Notes under the pieces: model-generated
The model's input: only the letters and a program-made list of their open reading frames with translations
Told to the model about the DNA's origin: nothing
The model's database searches: none
Assembly: GCA_030647435.1 (NCBI GenBank)
Contig: JAUSJX010000012.1
Span: 218,267-282,266 of the forward strand
Direction of reading: 5' to 3'
DNA: 64,000 nt
Source: Candidatus Rokuibacteriota bacterium
Lineage (GTDB): Bacteria; Methylomirabilota; Methylomirabilia; Rokubacteriales; CSP1-6
In this document: piece after piece, positions 1 through 7,864 of the stretch
Layout: each line of letters opens with the position of its first letter
How positions within the stretch are numbered: the stretch's first letter is position 1
Made by a program: the position numbers and the translations under genes

Positions 1-49
1 CCGAGCGTGGCGAAACCGACCGTCCTTGAATTAGCCAGTTGGCCGCCGC

Positions 50-1084
50 TCATACTTCGACTGCCTCCTTGAGCTGCCCGCAGGCCGCCCCGATATCCTC
101 GCCCTTGCTCCACCTAACGGTCGCCCGGATGCCGTGCTCGAGCAGGAGCTCCTGAAAGCCCATGATCCGGTGGAGCGCCGGGCGCTGGAAGCCCGAGTCC
201 TCCCAGTCGTTGAAGGGGATCAGGTTGATCTTCGCCCGGATGCCCTTGAGCAGCCGCACCAGCCGGCGCGCGTCCTCTGGAGCGTCGTTGACGCCCTCGA
301 GCAGGACGTACTCGAAGGTGATGCGCTGGCGGAAGGCAACGGGGAAGCGGCGGCAGGCCTCGAGCAGTTCCTCAATAGCGAAGCCCTTGTTCACCGGCAT
401 GATCCTGTCGCGGATCTCGTTGCTGGTCGCGTGGAGCGAGATAGCCAGGTTGACCTTGAGGTTCTCCTTGGCGAGGCGCTCGATCCCGCCGACGAGCCCG
501 ACGGTCGAGACGGTGATCCGGCGGGGCGAGAAGCCGAAGGCCTTGGGATCGGTCAGGATCCGGAGAGACTGGACGGTCGCGGCGTAGTTGGCCAGCGGCT
601 CGCCCATGCCCATATAGACGATGTGGGTGATGCGCTCCCCGGACCCGAGCGTCGCGCGCGCCGCCAGGACCTGCCCCACGATCTCCCCTGCCGTGAGGTT
701 GCGCTCGAGCCCCATGGTGCCGGTCAGGCAGAAGGCGCACGCGAAACCGCAGCCGATCTGGGTCGAGACGCACAGGGTCAGGCGGTCGCGGTCGGGCATG
801 AGGACCGACTGGATGCGGGCGCCGTCCTCCAGGGTCAGCACGAGCTTCTGGCTGCCGTCCTGGGAAGGCGTTCGCCTCTCGATCTGAGGCACCGCCACCG
901 TCGCCCTCCCACCCAAGGCCGCCCGGAAGTCCCGAGGCAGGTCGGACATGGCCTCAATGTCCGTGGCGCCCTTTCCGTAGAGCCACGAGGCAATCTGGCG
1001 GCCCCGATACCGGGGCGCGCAGAGCGACTCAGCGAGATCTTCGAGCTCCGAGGGCAGGAGGTCGAGCAGGTTCAGGCGGGACAT
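50..1084 (-). CDS. rlmN: 23S rRNA (adenine2503-C2)-methyltransferase RlmN
   Basis: A 344-residue radical-SAM enzyme that methylates A2503 of 23S rRNA (and A37 of some tRNAs) at C2. The radical-SAM motif CxxxCxxC is visible as C112, C116 and C119. The two cysteines used in the ping-pong methyl transfer of this family are present as C105 (seven residues before the cluster, as in the E. coli enzyme) and C335 near the C-terminus in GAACGQ. Length is normal for the family (about 350-390). The start is ATG with no clear Shine-Dalgarno sequence. It is the last gene of the minus-strand group at the left edge, separated from the solute-binding protein gene by about 250 bases, so it may have its own promoter. 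Identification is secure. Confidence 0.96.
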   Translation of the reverse strand: MSRLNLLDLLPSELEDLAESLCAPRYRGRQIASWLYGKGATDIEAMSDLPRDFRAALGGRATVAVPQIERRTPSQDGSQKLVLTLEDGARIQSVLMPDRDRLTLCVSTQIGCGFACAFCLTGTMGLERNLTAGEIVGQVLAARATLGSGERITHIVYMGMGEPLANYAATVQSLRILTDPKAFGFSPRRITVSTVGLVGGIERLAKENLKVNLAISLHATSNEIRDRIMPVNKGFAIEELLEACRRFPVAFRQRITFEYVLLEGVNDAPEDARRLVRLLKGIRAKINLIPFNDWEDSGFQRPALHRIMGFQELLLEHGIRATVRWSKGEDIGAACGQLKEAVEV

Positions 1085-1337
1085 ACGCGCCGTAGGATAG
1101 CACAGGACTTGTCCACGGAAGTTGTGGGAGGCCCGTGGATAAGCCTGTGGGTGGCTCGCCGCGGATCAGGACATTTCAGGCACTAAGAGCGAATCGCTCA
1201 ATGGCTCGGCACCGCACTGCGCGCAGACGGCGCGACGGCCCTACTTGTCGCCCTGGACTTCCTTCAGAAGCTCCGACACACGATCGGTGAGGTCGAACAG
1301 CTCACGGACCCGTGGGGCCGGAGCCGGCGCGACACCC
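1085..1337. other. Intergenic region with a possible short coding remnant
   Basis: This 253-base gap lies between rlmN and the solute-binding protein gene. On the minus strand a frame ending at a TAG at 1241-1243 reads as a plausible amphipathic helix (RELFDLTDRVSELLKEV and so on), but it has no usable start codon in the gap and merges with another frame of the upstream gene. I see no RNA gene and no strong terminator. The helix could be a gene remnant or chance. Confidence 0.3.
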
Positions 1338-2834
1338 TCACCGGAGCGCCGCCTCGTGCAGTGGCATCCACTGATCCGACCGCGGGGTCCAGCTCACGCG
1401 GTCGCGGCTCGCGTAGATGTCCACCTGCTGGAGCAGGAAGACCCAGGTCGCGTCTTCGACCATGGCGCGAGCCAGGTCGCGGTAGACCTGGCGTCGCTTG
1501 GCCGCGTCCATGGTGCCGCGCCCAAGGTCGAAGAGGGCATCGACGCGCTCGTTCTTGTAGTAGAGGCCGCGGCCCTTGGACGAAACTAGATTATAGAGCT
1601 CGTCGCCGTCCTGCATCGGCCCACCGAGACCCAGGAGGTAGGCGTCCTGGAACTGCTTGCCGAGATAACGCTTGAAGTAGGCGCCCCACTCGGCCACCTG
1701 CACCTTGGGCTTGAACCCGGCCTTCTGCCACTGTCCCCCAAGGGCCTCGGCTATTTCCTTGTCGCCCTGGTAGCGCCCCGCGGGCGACTCGAGCGTGATT
1801 TCCAGGCCGTCTGGATAGCCTGCCTCGGCGAGAAGCTTCCGCGCCCGCGCCGGGTCATGCACATAACCCTTGACGCTCGCGTCGTATCCGAACATCTGCG
1901 GCGTGAGCGGCCCCTCGAGCCTTCGGCCGCTGCCCTCGAGCACGTTCTTGACGATGGCGTCGACGTCCGTCGCGTAGTTGAGCGCCTGGCGGACCCGCAC
2001 GTCGGACAGCGGCTTCTTGAAAGCATTGAGCCCCAGGTAGATGATCCAGCTGCTGGGCACGCGCTGAACGCGGAGGCCACCGACACGCTCCAGCTCGCGC
2101 GCGAGGCTCGGCGGGACCGTCGTGATGAGGTCGACCTCGTTGTTTCGGAGCGCCGCCGCCCGCGTGAAGGGCTCGGGGATGGGCTTGTAGATGACCCTCC
2201 TGATCTTGGGTGCTCCCCGCCAGTGGCGGTCGAAGGCCTCGACGACCAGACGGTCGTCCTTGACAAGCTCGACGAAGCGGTAGGGCCCCGTGCCGACGGG
2301 CTTGAGCGCCATGCCCTGGTTGCCCTTCTCGGCGGTGTACTTCGGCGGCACCATGGGAAAGTCCAGCAGCCGGTTGATGAGCGGCGCGTACGGCTGGCGG
2401 GTGACGAGGTTCACCGTGTAGTCGTCGATGACGTCCACCCGCGCGATCTCGGCCATGTTGGCGCGGTTGGGCGACTTCTGCTCCGGATCGAGCACCCGCT
2501 GGAAGGTGAACCGCACCGCCTCGGCGTTGAAGGACTCGCCGTCGTGGAACACGACGCCGCGCCTGAGCTTGAGCTGCCACGTCGTGTCATCGACGAGCCG
2601 CCACGACTCGGCCAGCTGGGGCACGATGCGGTTGTCCGCGTCGCGCCCGACCAGCGAATCGAAGATGCTGACGCCGACCATCGCCCGGATGGACGAGAGG
2701 TTCATGGTCGGGTCGAGGTTCTCGGGCGTCCACGGGATGGCGACGCGGAGCTCGCCCTGGGGCTGGGCTCCCCCGCCGCCCGGGAGCAGGATGAGCATCG
2801 CCGCCGCGGCGCATGCCGCCAGGCGGAGCCTCAC
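1338..2834 (-). CDS. ABC transporter substrate-binding protein, family 5 (peptide/nickel type)
   Basis: A 498-residue periplasmic solute-binding protein of the SBP_bac_5 family (dipeptide, oligopeptide, nickel and related ligands). A signal peptide occupies about residues 1-23, ending in GGGGAQ. The mature part starts with the typical LRVAIPWTPENLDP and has the family signature region around FHDGESFNAEAVRFTFQRV at roughly residues 95-115. No lipobox cysteine is present, so it is probably soluble. The start is GTG and overlaps the stop of the upstream HemE-family gene (GTGA). The two genes are therefore co-transcribed and probably translationally coupled. No permease or ATPase genes of the transporter lie in the window, so it is an orphan binding protein here. 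The ligand cannot be told from the sequence. Confidence 0.9.
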   Translation of the reverse strand: MRLRLAACAAAAMLILLPGGGGAQPQGELRVAIPWTPENLDPTMNLSSIRAMVGVSIFDSLVGRDADNRIVPQLAESWRLVDDTTWQLKLRRGVVFHDGESFNAEAVRFTFQRVLDPEQKSPNRANMAEIARVDVIDDYTVNLVTRQPYAPLINRLLDFPMVPPKYTAEKGNQGMALKPVGTGPYRFVELVKDDRLVVEAFDRHWRGAPKIRRVIYKPIPEPFTRAAALRNNEVDLITTVPPSLARELERVGGLRVQRVPSSWIIYLGLNAFKKPLSDVRVRQALNYATDVDAIVKNVLEGSGRRLEGPLTPQMFGYDASVKGYVHDPARARKLLAEAGYPDGLEITLESPAGRYQGDKEIAEALGGQWQKAGFKPKVQVAEWGAYFKRYLGKQFQDAYLLGLGGPMQDGDELYNLVSSKGRGLYYKNERVDALFDLGRGTMDAAKRRQVYRDLARAMVEDATWVFLLQQVDIYASRDRVSWTPRSDQWMPLHEAALR

Positions 2835-3817
2835 GCCCCGGCTCCTTTGACCGCCCGCACCGCCGCGTCGAGGTATTCATCGGGAGCGGCGAGCGGCAGC
2901 ACGCAGCCCGGCGCGATGATGACCCCTATGCCCCCGGTCTGCCCAATGGCGTCGGCGACTTCGGCCGCCACGGCCGAGGCCGGGCCCTCGAGCAGCGTCT
3001 CCTTCTCGTTGAGCCCGCCGGCCACCGCCCCACTGAAGCGCCTGAGCGCATCGCCGAGCGACGGCGCGGTCAGCCTGTCGTGCCAGTTCACGGCCGCCAC
3101 CGGCAAGGTCGCCTTCCGGTCGAAGTAGATGTGCTCGCCGTGGAGGTGGAGCATCGTGAAGAGGGTGCTGCCGTTCAGGCTCTCGAGCATCCGCCAGGAG
3201 TACGGCATGCTGAACCTCGCGTGCTCGCCCTCGTCCAGCACGTCGCGGCTGGCGTCCTGCGAGGCGTAGAAGATGCCGTCGGCCCCGACCTGCGCCACGG
3301 CGGCGACGTAGCGGATGACCGTCTCCGTGATGGTATCGAGCGCGGCCATGACGGCGTCCGGATGATCTCTGAGGTCGCCGAGCAGCCGGTCGCCCGCCAG
3401 CTTGCGCGCGATGGTGAGGGGGGCGAACACGGTGTGCAGCACCGGGACGTCGTCGCTCCTGTCTGCGAGGATGAGCCGGAGCGCCTCGAGCTCACGCCCG
3501 AGCGCCCCCTGCCCCGGGTCGAGAGCCTTGAGCTTCGCCCAGTCCGAGACCTCCCGGATAGCGTGCTGCGTGCACGTCTTTGCGCCGTTGGGGGATCCCC
3601 GGTACGCGACCCTGCACCCCCAGTCCTCGACGCAGTAGACGCCGCTCGACATGATCTTGATGAAGTCTAGGTCCCACTTGCGCTGGAAGGCGAGCATGGC
3701 CTCGGCGAGGCCCGCCGAGGTATGGTCGACCTCGGGGACATGCCGCCAGAACGCCACCGGCGGCCGGTCCACCGGCCGCCGGGCAAGCGCTGCCCGGACT
3801 CGCTCTCCCTTGGTCAT
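2831..3817 (-). CDS. Uroporphyrinogen decarboxylase (HemE/URO-D) family protein
   Basis: A 328-residue TIM-barrel protein of the URO-D family, which also holds corrinoid- and coenzyme-M-dependent methyltransferases. The opening, GERVRAALARRPVDRPPVAFW, is typical of the environmental URO-D-like clade rather than of true haem-pathway HemE. The C-terminal part has the family's GGxNEKxTLLEGP-like turn around residues 270-280. It is the first gene of a two-gene minus-strand operon with a family 5 solute-binding protein, and it lies divergent from an ECF sigma factor. Being next to an importer gene rather than haem genes argues for a catabolic or methyl-transfer role, which is inference. True HemE cannot be excluded but is unlikely. 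Confidence 0.8.
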   Translation of the reverse strand: MTKGERVRAALARRPVDRPPVAFWRHVPEVDHTSAGLAEAMLAFQRKWDLDFIKIMSSGVYCVEDWGCRVAYRGSPNGAKTCTQHAIREVSDWAKLKALDPGQGALGRELEALRLILADRSDDVPVLHTVFAPLTIARKLAGDRLLGDLRDHPDAVMAALDTITETVIRYVAAVAQVGADGIFYASQDASRDVLDEGEHARFSMPYSWRMLESLNGSTLFTMLHLHGEHIYFDRKATLPVAAVNWHDRLTAPSLGDALRRFSGAVAGGLNEKETLLEGPASAVAAEVADAIGQTGGIGVIIAPGCVLPLAAPDEYLDAAVRAVKGAGA

Positions 3818-3847
3818 CGCCGGGCAAGTCTATCATTTCTGTCACAG

Positions 3848-3876
3848 GGAACTTTCCGCCCGCGCTATGGTCTTAA
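3848..3876 (+). promoter_or_regulatory. Putative ECF (sigma-E-type) promoter, autoregulatory
   Basis: GGAACTT at 3848-3854, 15 bases, then GTCTTAA at 3870-3876. This matches the classical RpoE-type consensus (GGAACTT, N15-16, GTC/TCTAA). It lies directly in front of the ECF sigma gene, and a second copy with the same spacing lies at 5513-5540. That arrangement suggests the sigma factor reads its own gene. The predicted transcription start (about 3881) falls at the GTG start codon region, which is discussed under the sigma gene. Confidence 0.65.
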
Positions 3877-3877
3877 C

Positions 3878-4438
3878 GTGCGGGAAGGAGATGCCGCCGA
3901 TGCCCCGGAATTCCTCGACAGGCTGCGGGCGGCCGACGCGCGGGCCTTCGAAGAGCTCGTCGCCTCCCACCAGCATCGCGTGTTCGGCGTGGCCCTGCGC
4001 ATGCTCAGCGGCGCGGCCGAAGCCGAAGAGGTGGCGCAGGAAGCCTTCCTGCGCGCGCACCGGAGCCTTGGCGAATTCCGCGGGGATGCCAAGCTCTCCA
4101 CGTGGCTCTACACCATCGTCTCCCGACTCTGCCTCAACCGGCTGGCGTCGGGAGATCGCAGGGCGGTCCGTCACGGCGAAGAGATCCTGCTTCGGGTGGC
4201 CGATGAAGGCGGCGGACCCGAGGTCCAGGCGGAGCGCGGCGAGCTCGAGGAAGCGCTCCACCGCGCCATCGCGGAGCTGCCCGAGGAGCGCCGGGTCGTG
4301 ATCGTCCTGAGAGACCTCGAAGGTCTCTCCTACGAGGAGATCGCCCTGGCGCTCGGTCTCGAGCTGGGCACGGTACGGTCGCGGCTTCACCGGGCGCGCA
4401 TGGACCTCAAGGAGAAGTTGGAGCGGTTCCTGCCATGA
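3878..4438 (+). CDS. ECF-family RNA polymerase sigma factor (RpoE-like)
   Basis: About 186 residues with sigma-70 region 2 (from FEELVASHQHRVF to STWLYTIVSRLCLNRL) and region 4 (ELPEERRVVIVLRDLEGLSY followed by the helix-turn-helix EIALALGLELGTVRSRLHRA). It directs RNA polymerase to an alternative promoter set, probably for an envelope-stress response. The frame is open back to an ATG at 3722, but that extension overlaps the divergent gene and reads as non-coding. GTG at 3878 is the only reasonable in-frame start close to region 2. It has no Shine-Dalgarno sequence and sits at or just before the predicted transcription start, so the message may be leaderless. The stop overlaps the ATG of the anti-sigma gene (ATGA). 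Confidence 0.9.
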   Translation: MREGDAADAPEFLDRLRAADARAFEELVASHQHRVFGVALRMLSGAAEAEEVAQEAFLRAHRSLGEFRGDAKLSTWLYTIVSRLCLNRLASGDRRAVRHGEEILLRVADEGGGPEVQAERGELEEALHRAIAELPEERRVVIVLRDLEGLSYEEIALALGLELGTVRSRLHRARMDLKEKLERFLP

Positions 4439-5508
4439 ACTGCCACGAGACGCGAGAGCGGCTGTCCGACTTGCTCGACCTGGCCCTGGCCGTGCCCGAG
4501 CGCGCCGAGGTTGGAGCCCACCTCGACGGCTGCCCGGACTGCCGCCGGGAGCTCGACCGGCTGCGGGCGACGGTCTCGCTCCTCTCGCGCGTCGAGCGTC
4601 CACGGGCGCCGGTGGGCTTCGTCGACCGCGTGATGGCCGCGGACCATCCCGTCCCCTGGTATCGCAGGCTCGGGCGCCGGCTCTTCCTGCCGCTGAACAT
4701 CAAGCTGCCTGTCCAGGCCGCGGCCATGCTCGTCATCGCCGTCCTCGGCGTCTATCTTCTTCAGCGCACTCCCGAGTGGAGGGACGCTGCGCGGCCCGAG
4801 CTCCAATCGCCCGCATCTCGGTCGGAACCTTCCGGCACAACGCCGGCCGCGCCGACTTCGCCGCCCGCCCCGAGCCAGAAGGATTTGAAGGCGGGCAAGG
4901 TCGATTCGGGGAATTTGTCCGAGCCCGCGCCCCAGGCCGCCCGCGAGACCGAAAATGCCGTGCGCGACGGGAGGCGGCTCGACTCTCCGCAGTCCTCCCC
5001 TCCCTCAACGCAGGAGTTCAAGCAGGACCCCAAGAAGGAAGCCGACGCCGACCGTCTCCAGAAGGCGGGCGCCCCCACCTCCCAGGCCGCGCCCGCTCCC
5101 CAGGTCGCGGCATCCAGCGCTCCCGCTCCCGCCGCGCCTCCCGCTGAATCGTGGGCGAAGAGTCGGGACGCGGCCGAGGGACAGTCCGGGGCGCTCGCCC
5201 CGGCGCCGCCGGCGATGTCGGCCAAGCGCCAGTCGGCCATGTCCGGCGTGCTTGGCCGTCTCAACGTCAAGAGCCGCCCGGCGGCCGTGCGGGGCCTGGC
5301 TGATCTCCTCGTTCGCCTCGGGGGCAGCGAGACCGGGCGCCGCCAGGAGCTGGGGGCGACGGTGGTCGAAGTCCTGGTCCCGGAAGCCCGCTACGCCGAC
5401 TTCGTCCGCGGCCTCACGACACTCGGAGCCTGGACCCCTGAGGGCCAGCCGGCGGCCCTGCCCACCGACCCTCCGCAGATCCGCCTCAGCATCCGCATCT
5501 CCGAGTAG
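4435..5508 (+). CDS. Transmembrane zinc-finger anti-sigma factor
   Basis: A 357-residue single-pass membrane protein. The N-terminal cytoplasmic zinc-finger anti-sigma domain (zf-HC2/ZAS type) has C3 and the HxxxCxxC motif H29, C33, C36. One membrane segment lies at about residues 90-110. A long Pro/Ala/Ser/Gln-rich periplasmic linker follows (about 115-270), then a compact C-terminal domain (about 275-357) that resembles C-terminal domains of DUF2275- or DUF4349-like anti-sigma proteins. It should sequester the ECF sigma factor encoded immediately upstream, with which it overlaps by ATGA, until an envelope signal releases it. The function of the C-terminal domain as a sensor is inference. 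Confidence 0.85.
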   Translation: MNCHETRERLSDLLDLALAVPERAEVGAHLDGCPDCRRELDRLRATVSLLSRVERPRAPVGFVDRVMAADHPVPWYRRLGRRLFLPLNIKLPVQAAAMLVIAVLGVYLLQRTPEWRDAARPELQSPASRSEPSGTTPAAPTSPPAPSQKDLKAGKVDSGNLSEPAPQAARETENAVRDGRRLDSPQSSPPSTQEFKQDPKKEADADRLQKAGAPTSQAAPAPQVAASSAPAPAAPPAESWAKSRDAAEGQSGALAPAPPAMSAKRQSAMSGVLGRLNVKSRPAAVRGLADLLVRLGGSETGRRQELGATVVEVLVPEARYADFVRGLTTLGAWTPEGQPAALPTDPPQIRLSIRISE

Positions 5509-5512
5509 CCCG

Positions 5513-5540
5513 GGAACTTCTCCCCGCCCGTCCGGTCTAA
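5513..5540 (+). promoter_or_regulatory. Putative ECF (sigma-E-type) promoter upstream of the DUF4139 gene
   Basis: GGAACTT at 5513-5519, 15 bases, then GTCTAA at 5535-5540. Box sequences and spacing match the copy before the ECF sigma gene, and both spacers contain CCGCCCG. The predicted start near 5547 leaves a leader of about 48 bases before the ATG at 5595, which is preceded by the ribosome-binding sequence AGAGGA. This makes the DUF4139 operon a likely direct target of the sigma factor encoded 1 kb upstream. Confidence 0.65.
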
Positions 5541-5594
5541 CCCTCCAGAAGCGCCCAATACCGGGCACATATAATACATGCAGAGGATGGACCC

Positions 5595-7004
5595 ATGACC
5601 AAGCGGCTGATTGCTCTGACTCTTGTGGTGGCGCTCTGGAGCGCCCAGCTTGTGGCGGCGGCGCCGCAGGCCATCACGCGCGACGACCAGAAGGACCTGA
5701 TGGTCACCATCTACAACGGCAACCTCGGCCTCGTGAAGGACACCCGCGAGGTCCGTTTCGACGCCGGCATGCTCGAGGTCCAGTTCGCCGACGTCGCCGC
5801 GCAGATCGACCCGACATCGGTCCACCTCAAGTCGCTGACCGATCCGTCCGGGCTGAAGATCCTCGGGCAAAACTACGAGTACGACCTCCTGACCTCCGGC
5901 AAGCTCATGGAGAAGTACGTGGGCAAGAAGGTCCGCCTCTACCAGTCGAACGGCTCGTACCAGGAAGCGACGCTGCTGAGCACCAACGGGCCCGTCTACG
6001 AGATCAACGGGCAGATCCACATGAGCCACTACGGACAGGTCGTTCTGCCGGCGCTGCCCGAGAACCTGGTCTCGAAGCCGACGCTCGTCTGGCTCCTGCG
6101 CAACACCAAGGCGGCGGCCCAGCGCGTCGAGGCCTCCTATCTCACCGGGGGCATCAACTGGAAGGCCGACTACGTCATGGTCATCAACGCCGCCGACAAC
6201 AAGAGCGACCTGACCGGCTGGGTCACGATCGACAACAAGAGCGGCGCGACCTATTCGAACGCCGCGCTCAAGCTGGTCGCGGGCGACATCAACCGCGCGA
6301 AGGACCGGCGCCAGGAAGGGCGCATGATGGACATGGCGGCCAAGGCGGCATCGTCGGTGGCGGCCGAGCGCGACTTCAAGTCCGAAGGTTTCTTCGAGTA
6401 CCACCTGTACACCCTCGACGGCCGGACGACCATCAAGGACAACCAGACCAAGCAGCTCTCGCTGATGTCCGCTTCCGACGTGCCGGTGGACAAGCACTTC
6501 ATCTACTACGGCGCCGCCGAGTACTACCGGACGCAATACGGCGTCCCCATGTCCAACCAGAAGGTCGGCGTCTACCTCGAGCTCAAGAACAGCAAGGAGA
6601 ACCGGCTCGGCATGCCGATCCCCAAGGGTCGCGTGCGGGTCTACAAGGCCGATACCTCCGGCAGCCAGCAGCTGATCGGCGAGGACTGGGTCGACCACAC
6701 GCCCAAGGACGAGAGGATCAAGATCAAGATGGGCGACGCCTTCGACGTGATCGGCGAGCGCACCCAGAAGGACTGGAAGCGGATCGCCTCGAACCTCTAC
6801 GAGGTCGAGTGGGAGATCTCGCTGCGGAACCACAAGAAAGAGGCCGTGACCGTCGAGGTCGTCGAGCCCATGCCCGGAGACTGGGAGGTGATCCGCGCGA
6901 GCCACCCGCACGAGAAGATCCAGGCCTTCACGGCGCGGTGGAAGATCCCCGTGCCGAAGGAAGGCGAGACCAAGCTCAGCTACCGCATCCGCGTGCGCTT
7001 CTGA
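5595..7004 (+). CDS. DUF4139 domain-containing secreted protein
   Basis: A 469-residue protein with a signal peptide (about residues 1-23, MTKRLIALTLVVALWSAQ and onward, cleaved near AAAP). The body is all-beta in character and fits the DUF4139 family, whose biochemical role is unknown. Conserved-looking stretches include IYNGNLGLVKDTREV near the start of the mature protein and the C-terminal immunoglobulin-like WEISLRNHKKEAVTVEVVEP. Start choice is supported by AGAGGA eight bases upstream. The gene lies behind a sigma-E-type promoter and its stop overlaps the next ATG (TGATG). Location and promoter suggest an envelope-stress function, which is inference. Confidence 0.8.
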   Translation: MTKRLIALTLVVALWSAQLVAAAPQAITRDDQKDLMVTIYNGNLGLVKDTREVRFDAGMLEVQFADVAAQIDPTSVHLKSLTDPSGLKILGQNYEYDLLTSGKLMEKYVGKKVRLYQSNGSYQEATLLSTNGPVYEINGQIHMSHYGQVVLPALPENLVSKPTLVWLLRNTKAAAQRVEASYLTGGINWKADYVMVINAADNKSDLTGWVTIDNKSGATYSNAALKLVAGDINRAKDRRQEGRMMDMAAKAASSVAAERDFKSEGFFEYHLYTLDGRTTIKDNQTKQLSLMSASDVPVDKHFIYYGAAEYYRTQYGVPMSNQKVGVYLELKNSKENRLGMPIPKGRVRVYKADTSGSQQLIGEDWVDHTPKDERIKIKMGDAFDVIGERTQKDWKRIASNLYEVEWEISLRNHKKEAVTVEVVEPMPGDWEVIRASHPHEKIQAFTARWKIPVPKEGETKLSYRIRVRF

Positions 7005-7504
7005 TGGGCGCCGGCCGTGGGGGGCTCGGGAGGATCGCGGCCCTCGCACTCCTGACGCTTGCCCACGCGGCGCCGGCTGCGGCGCTCAGCTGCGTTCACT
7101 TCCCCTTTCAACAGCCAGGCAAGCGCTTCGGCACCACGGAGCTCGTGGCCCACGTCGAGGTGCTCGACGTGCACGCCGACCGGATCATGGACGTCCGCGT
7201 CCTTCGCGTGCTCCACGGGCGCGAGGATCGGCCGGTCGTCAGCGTGGAGGTGGCCGGGGCCCTCGGCTGGAACATGCCGCAGCAGTGGGGCTTCGAGCCC
7301 TTCAGGCGGAGCACCCAGTGGGTCATCGTGATGCTCCCGGCTCAGAAGGGGAGCGCAGCCTGGCAGCCCCAGCTCTGCCGGGCCTTCCTCAAGGTCGAAG
7401 GCGGCAGCGCCGTGGGCTACGTCAGCGATCTCACCAGCCGTGACCGTGTGACGCTCGACGACCTCGCCGCGCGAGTCGCCTCAGCAGCCCTGTGGCAGCC
7501 TTAG
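7004..7504 (+). CDS. Small secreted protein of unknown function
   Basis: A 166-residue protein starting at the ATG that overlaps the stop of the DUF4139 gene (TGATG). The same frame is open far upstream, but only this start gives a signal peptide (GRIAALALLTLAHAAPAAA) followed directly by a cysteine-containing mature end (LSCVHFPF). Two cysteines are visible (about residues 30 and 125). The beginning of the mature chain, with a Cys and a strand-rich ELVAHVEVLDVHADRIMDVRV pattern, is faintly reminiscent of bacterial netrin/TIMP-like secreted domains, but I would not assign it. It is probably co-expressed with the DUF4139 gene. Confidence 0.7.
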   Translation: MGAGRGGLGRIAALALLTLAHAAPAAALSCVHFPFQQPGKRFGTTELVAHVEVLDVHADRIMDVRVLRVLHGREDRPVVSVEVAGALGWNMPQQWGFEPFRRSTQWVIVMLPAQKGSAAWQPQLCRAFLKVEGGSAVGYVSDLTSRDRVTLDDLAARVASAALWQP

Positions 7505-7864
7505 GGACGTGTCGTGTAGTTGGTAGCTTAGCCCGTGGCTCGGCGCCGCACAGGAGCGCTTCTCCGACAGGCTCTTAGGGCGGGAACGGGCCCCTGCCGC
7601 CTGGAGCACACGGTCGCCCTCGGCTCCGAGACGACGGGTACCTGCGCCTCACGACTCTCACCTGCATGGTCTCGACACTCTGAACGTGCGGTCGTACCCC
7701 AATCCGCGTGAACAACTTGCTTGACTTCAGAAAGCCCCCTGTCACAGATGCTGACACAGGGGAAACTTGGGTATTGTTTTCCCCAGCAAATGCTTCATAA
7801 TCTCTCCACTGCCCATCAAAACCGTCAAGGAAGACGACAGGAGGGGGCCTGCCTGGGGGCAGCT
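7505..7864. other. Convergent intergenic region
   Basis: This 360-base gap lies between the 3' ends of a plus-strand gene and a minus-strand gene. No convincing gene is seen. The notable content is a set of overlapping inverted repeats at 7736-7784, listed separately. A purine-rich GACAGGAGGGGG occurs near 7840 but no good reading frame follows it. Confidence 0.5.
7736..7784 (+). terminator. Overlapping, mutually exclusive inverted repeats (possible terminator or switch)
   Basis: CCCCTGT (7736-7742) pairs with ACAGGGG (7756-7762). GGGGAAA (7759-7765), which shares the GGGG, pairs with TTTCCCC (7778-7784). The central segment can therefore form only one of two hairpins. Inside the first repeat lies the dyad TGTCA-N7-TGACA (7740-7756), which could also be a protein-binding site. 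Position between convergent genes fits a bidirectional terminator. There is no clean U-tract directly after the second stem on the plus strand. Confidence 0.35.

Noticed and set aside
1857..3128. A 423-codon plus-strand frame opposite the solute-binding protein gene
   Set aside because: It is a low-complexity His/Arg/Asp-rich translation typical of antisense frames in GC-rich DNA.
3722..3877. An N-terminal extension of the ECF sigma factor from ATG 3722
   Set aside because: It overlaps the divergent HemE-family gene and the promoter region and reads as non-coding, while sigma region 2 begins shortly after GTG 3878.
5570..5575. A perfect TATAAT in front of the DUF4139 gene
   Set aside because: No -35 element lies at the right distance, and the sigma-E-type promoter just upstream explains the gene better. 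It could be a weak second promoter.
7575..7757. A 60-codon minus-strand frame in the convergent gap
   Set aside because: It has an unconvincing composition, no ribosome-binding site and no similarity I recognise.
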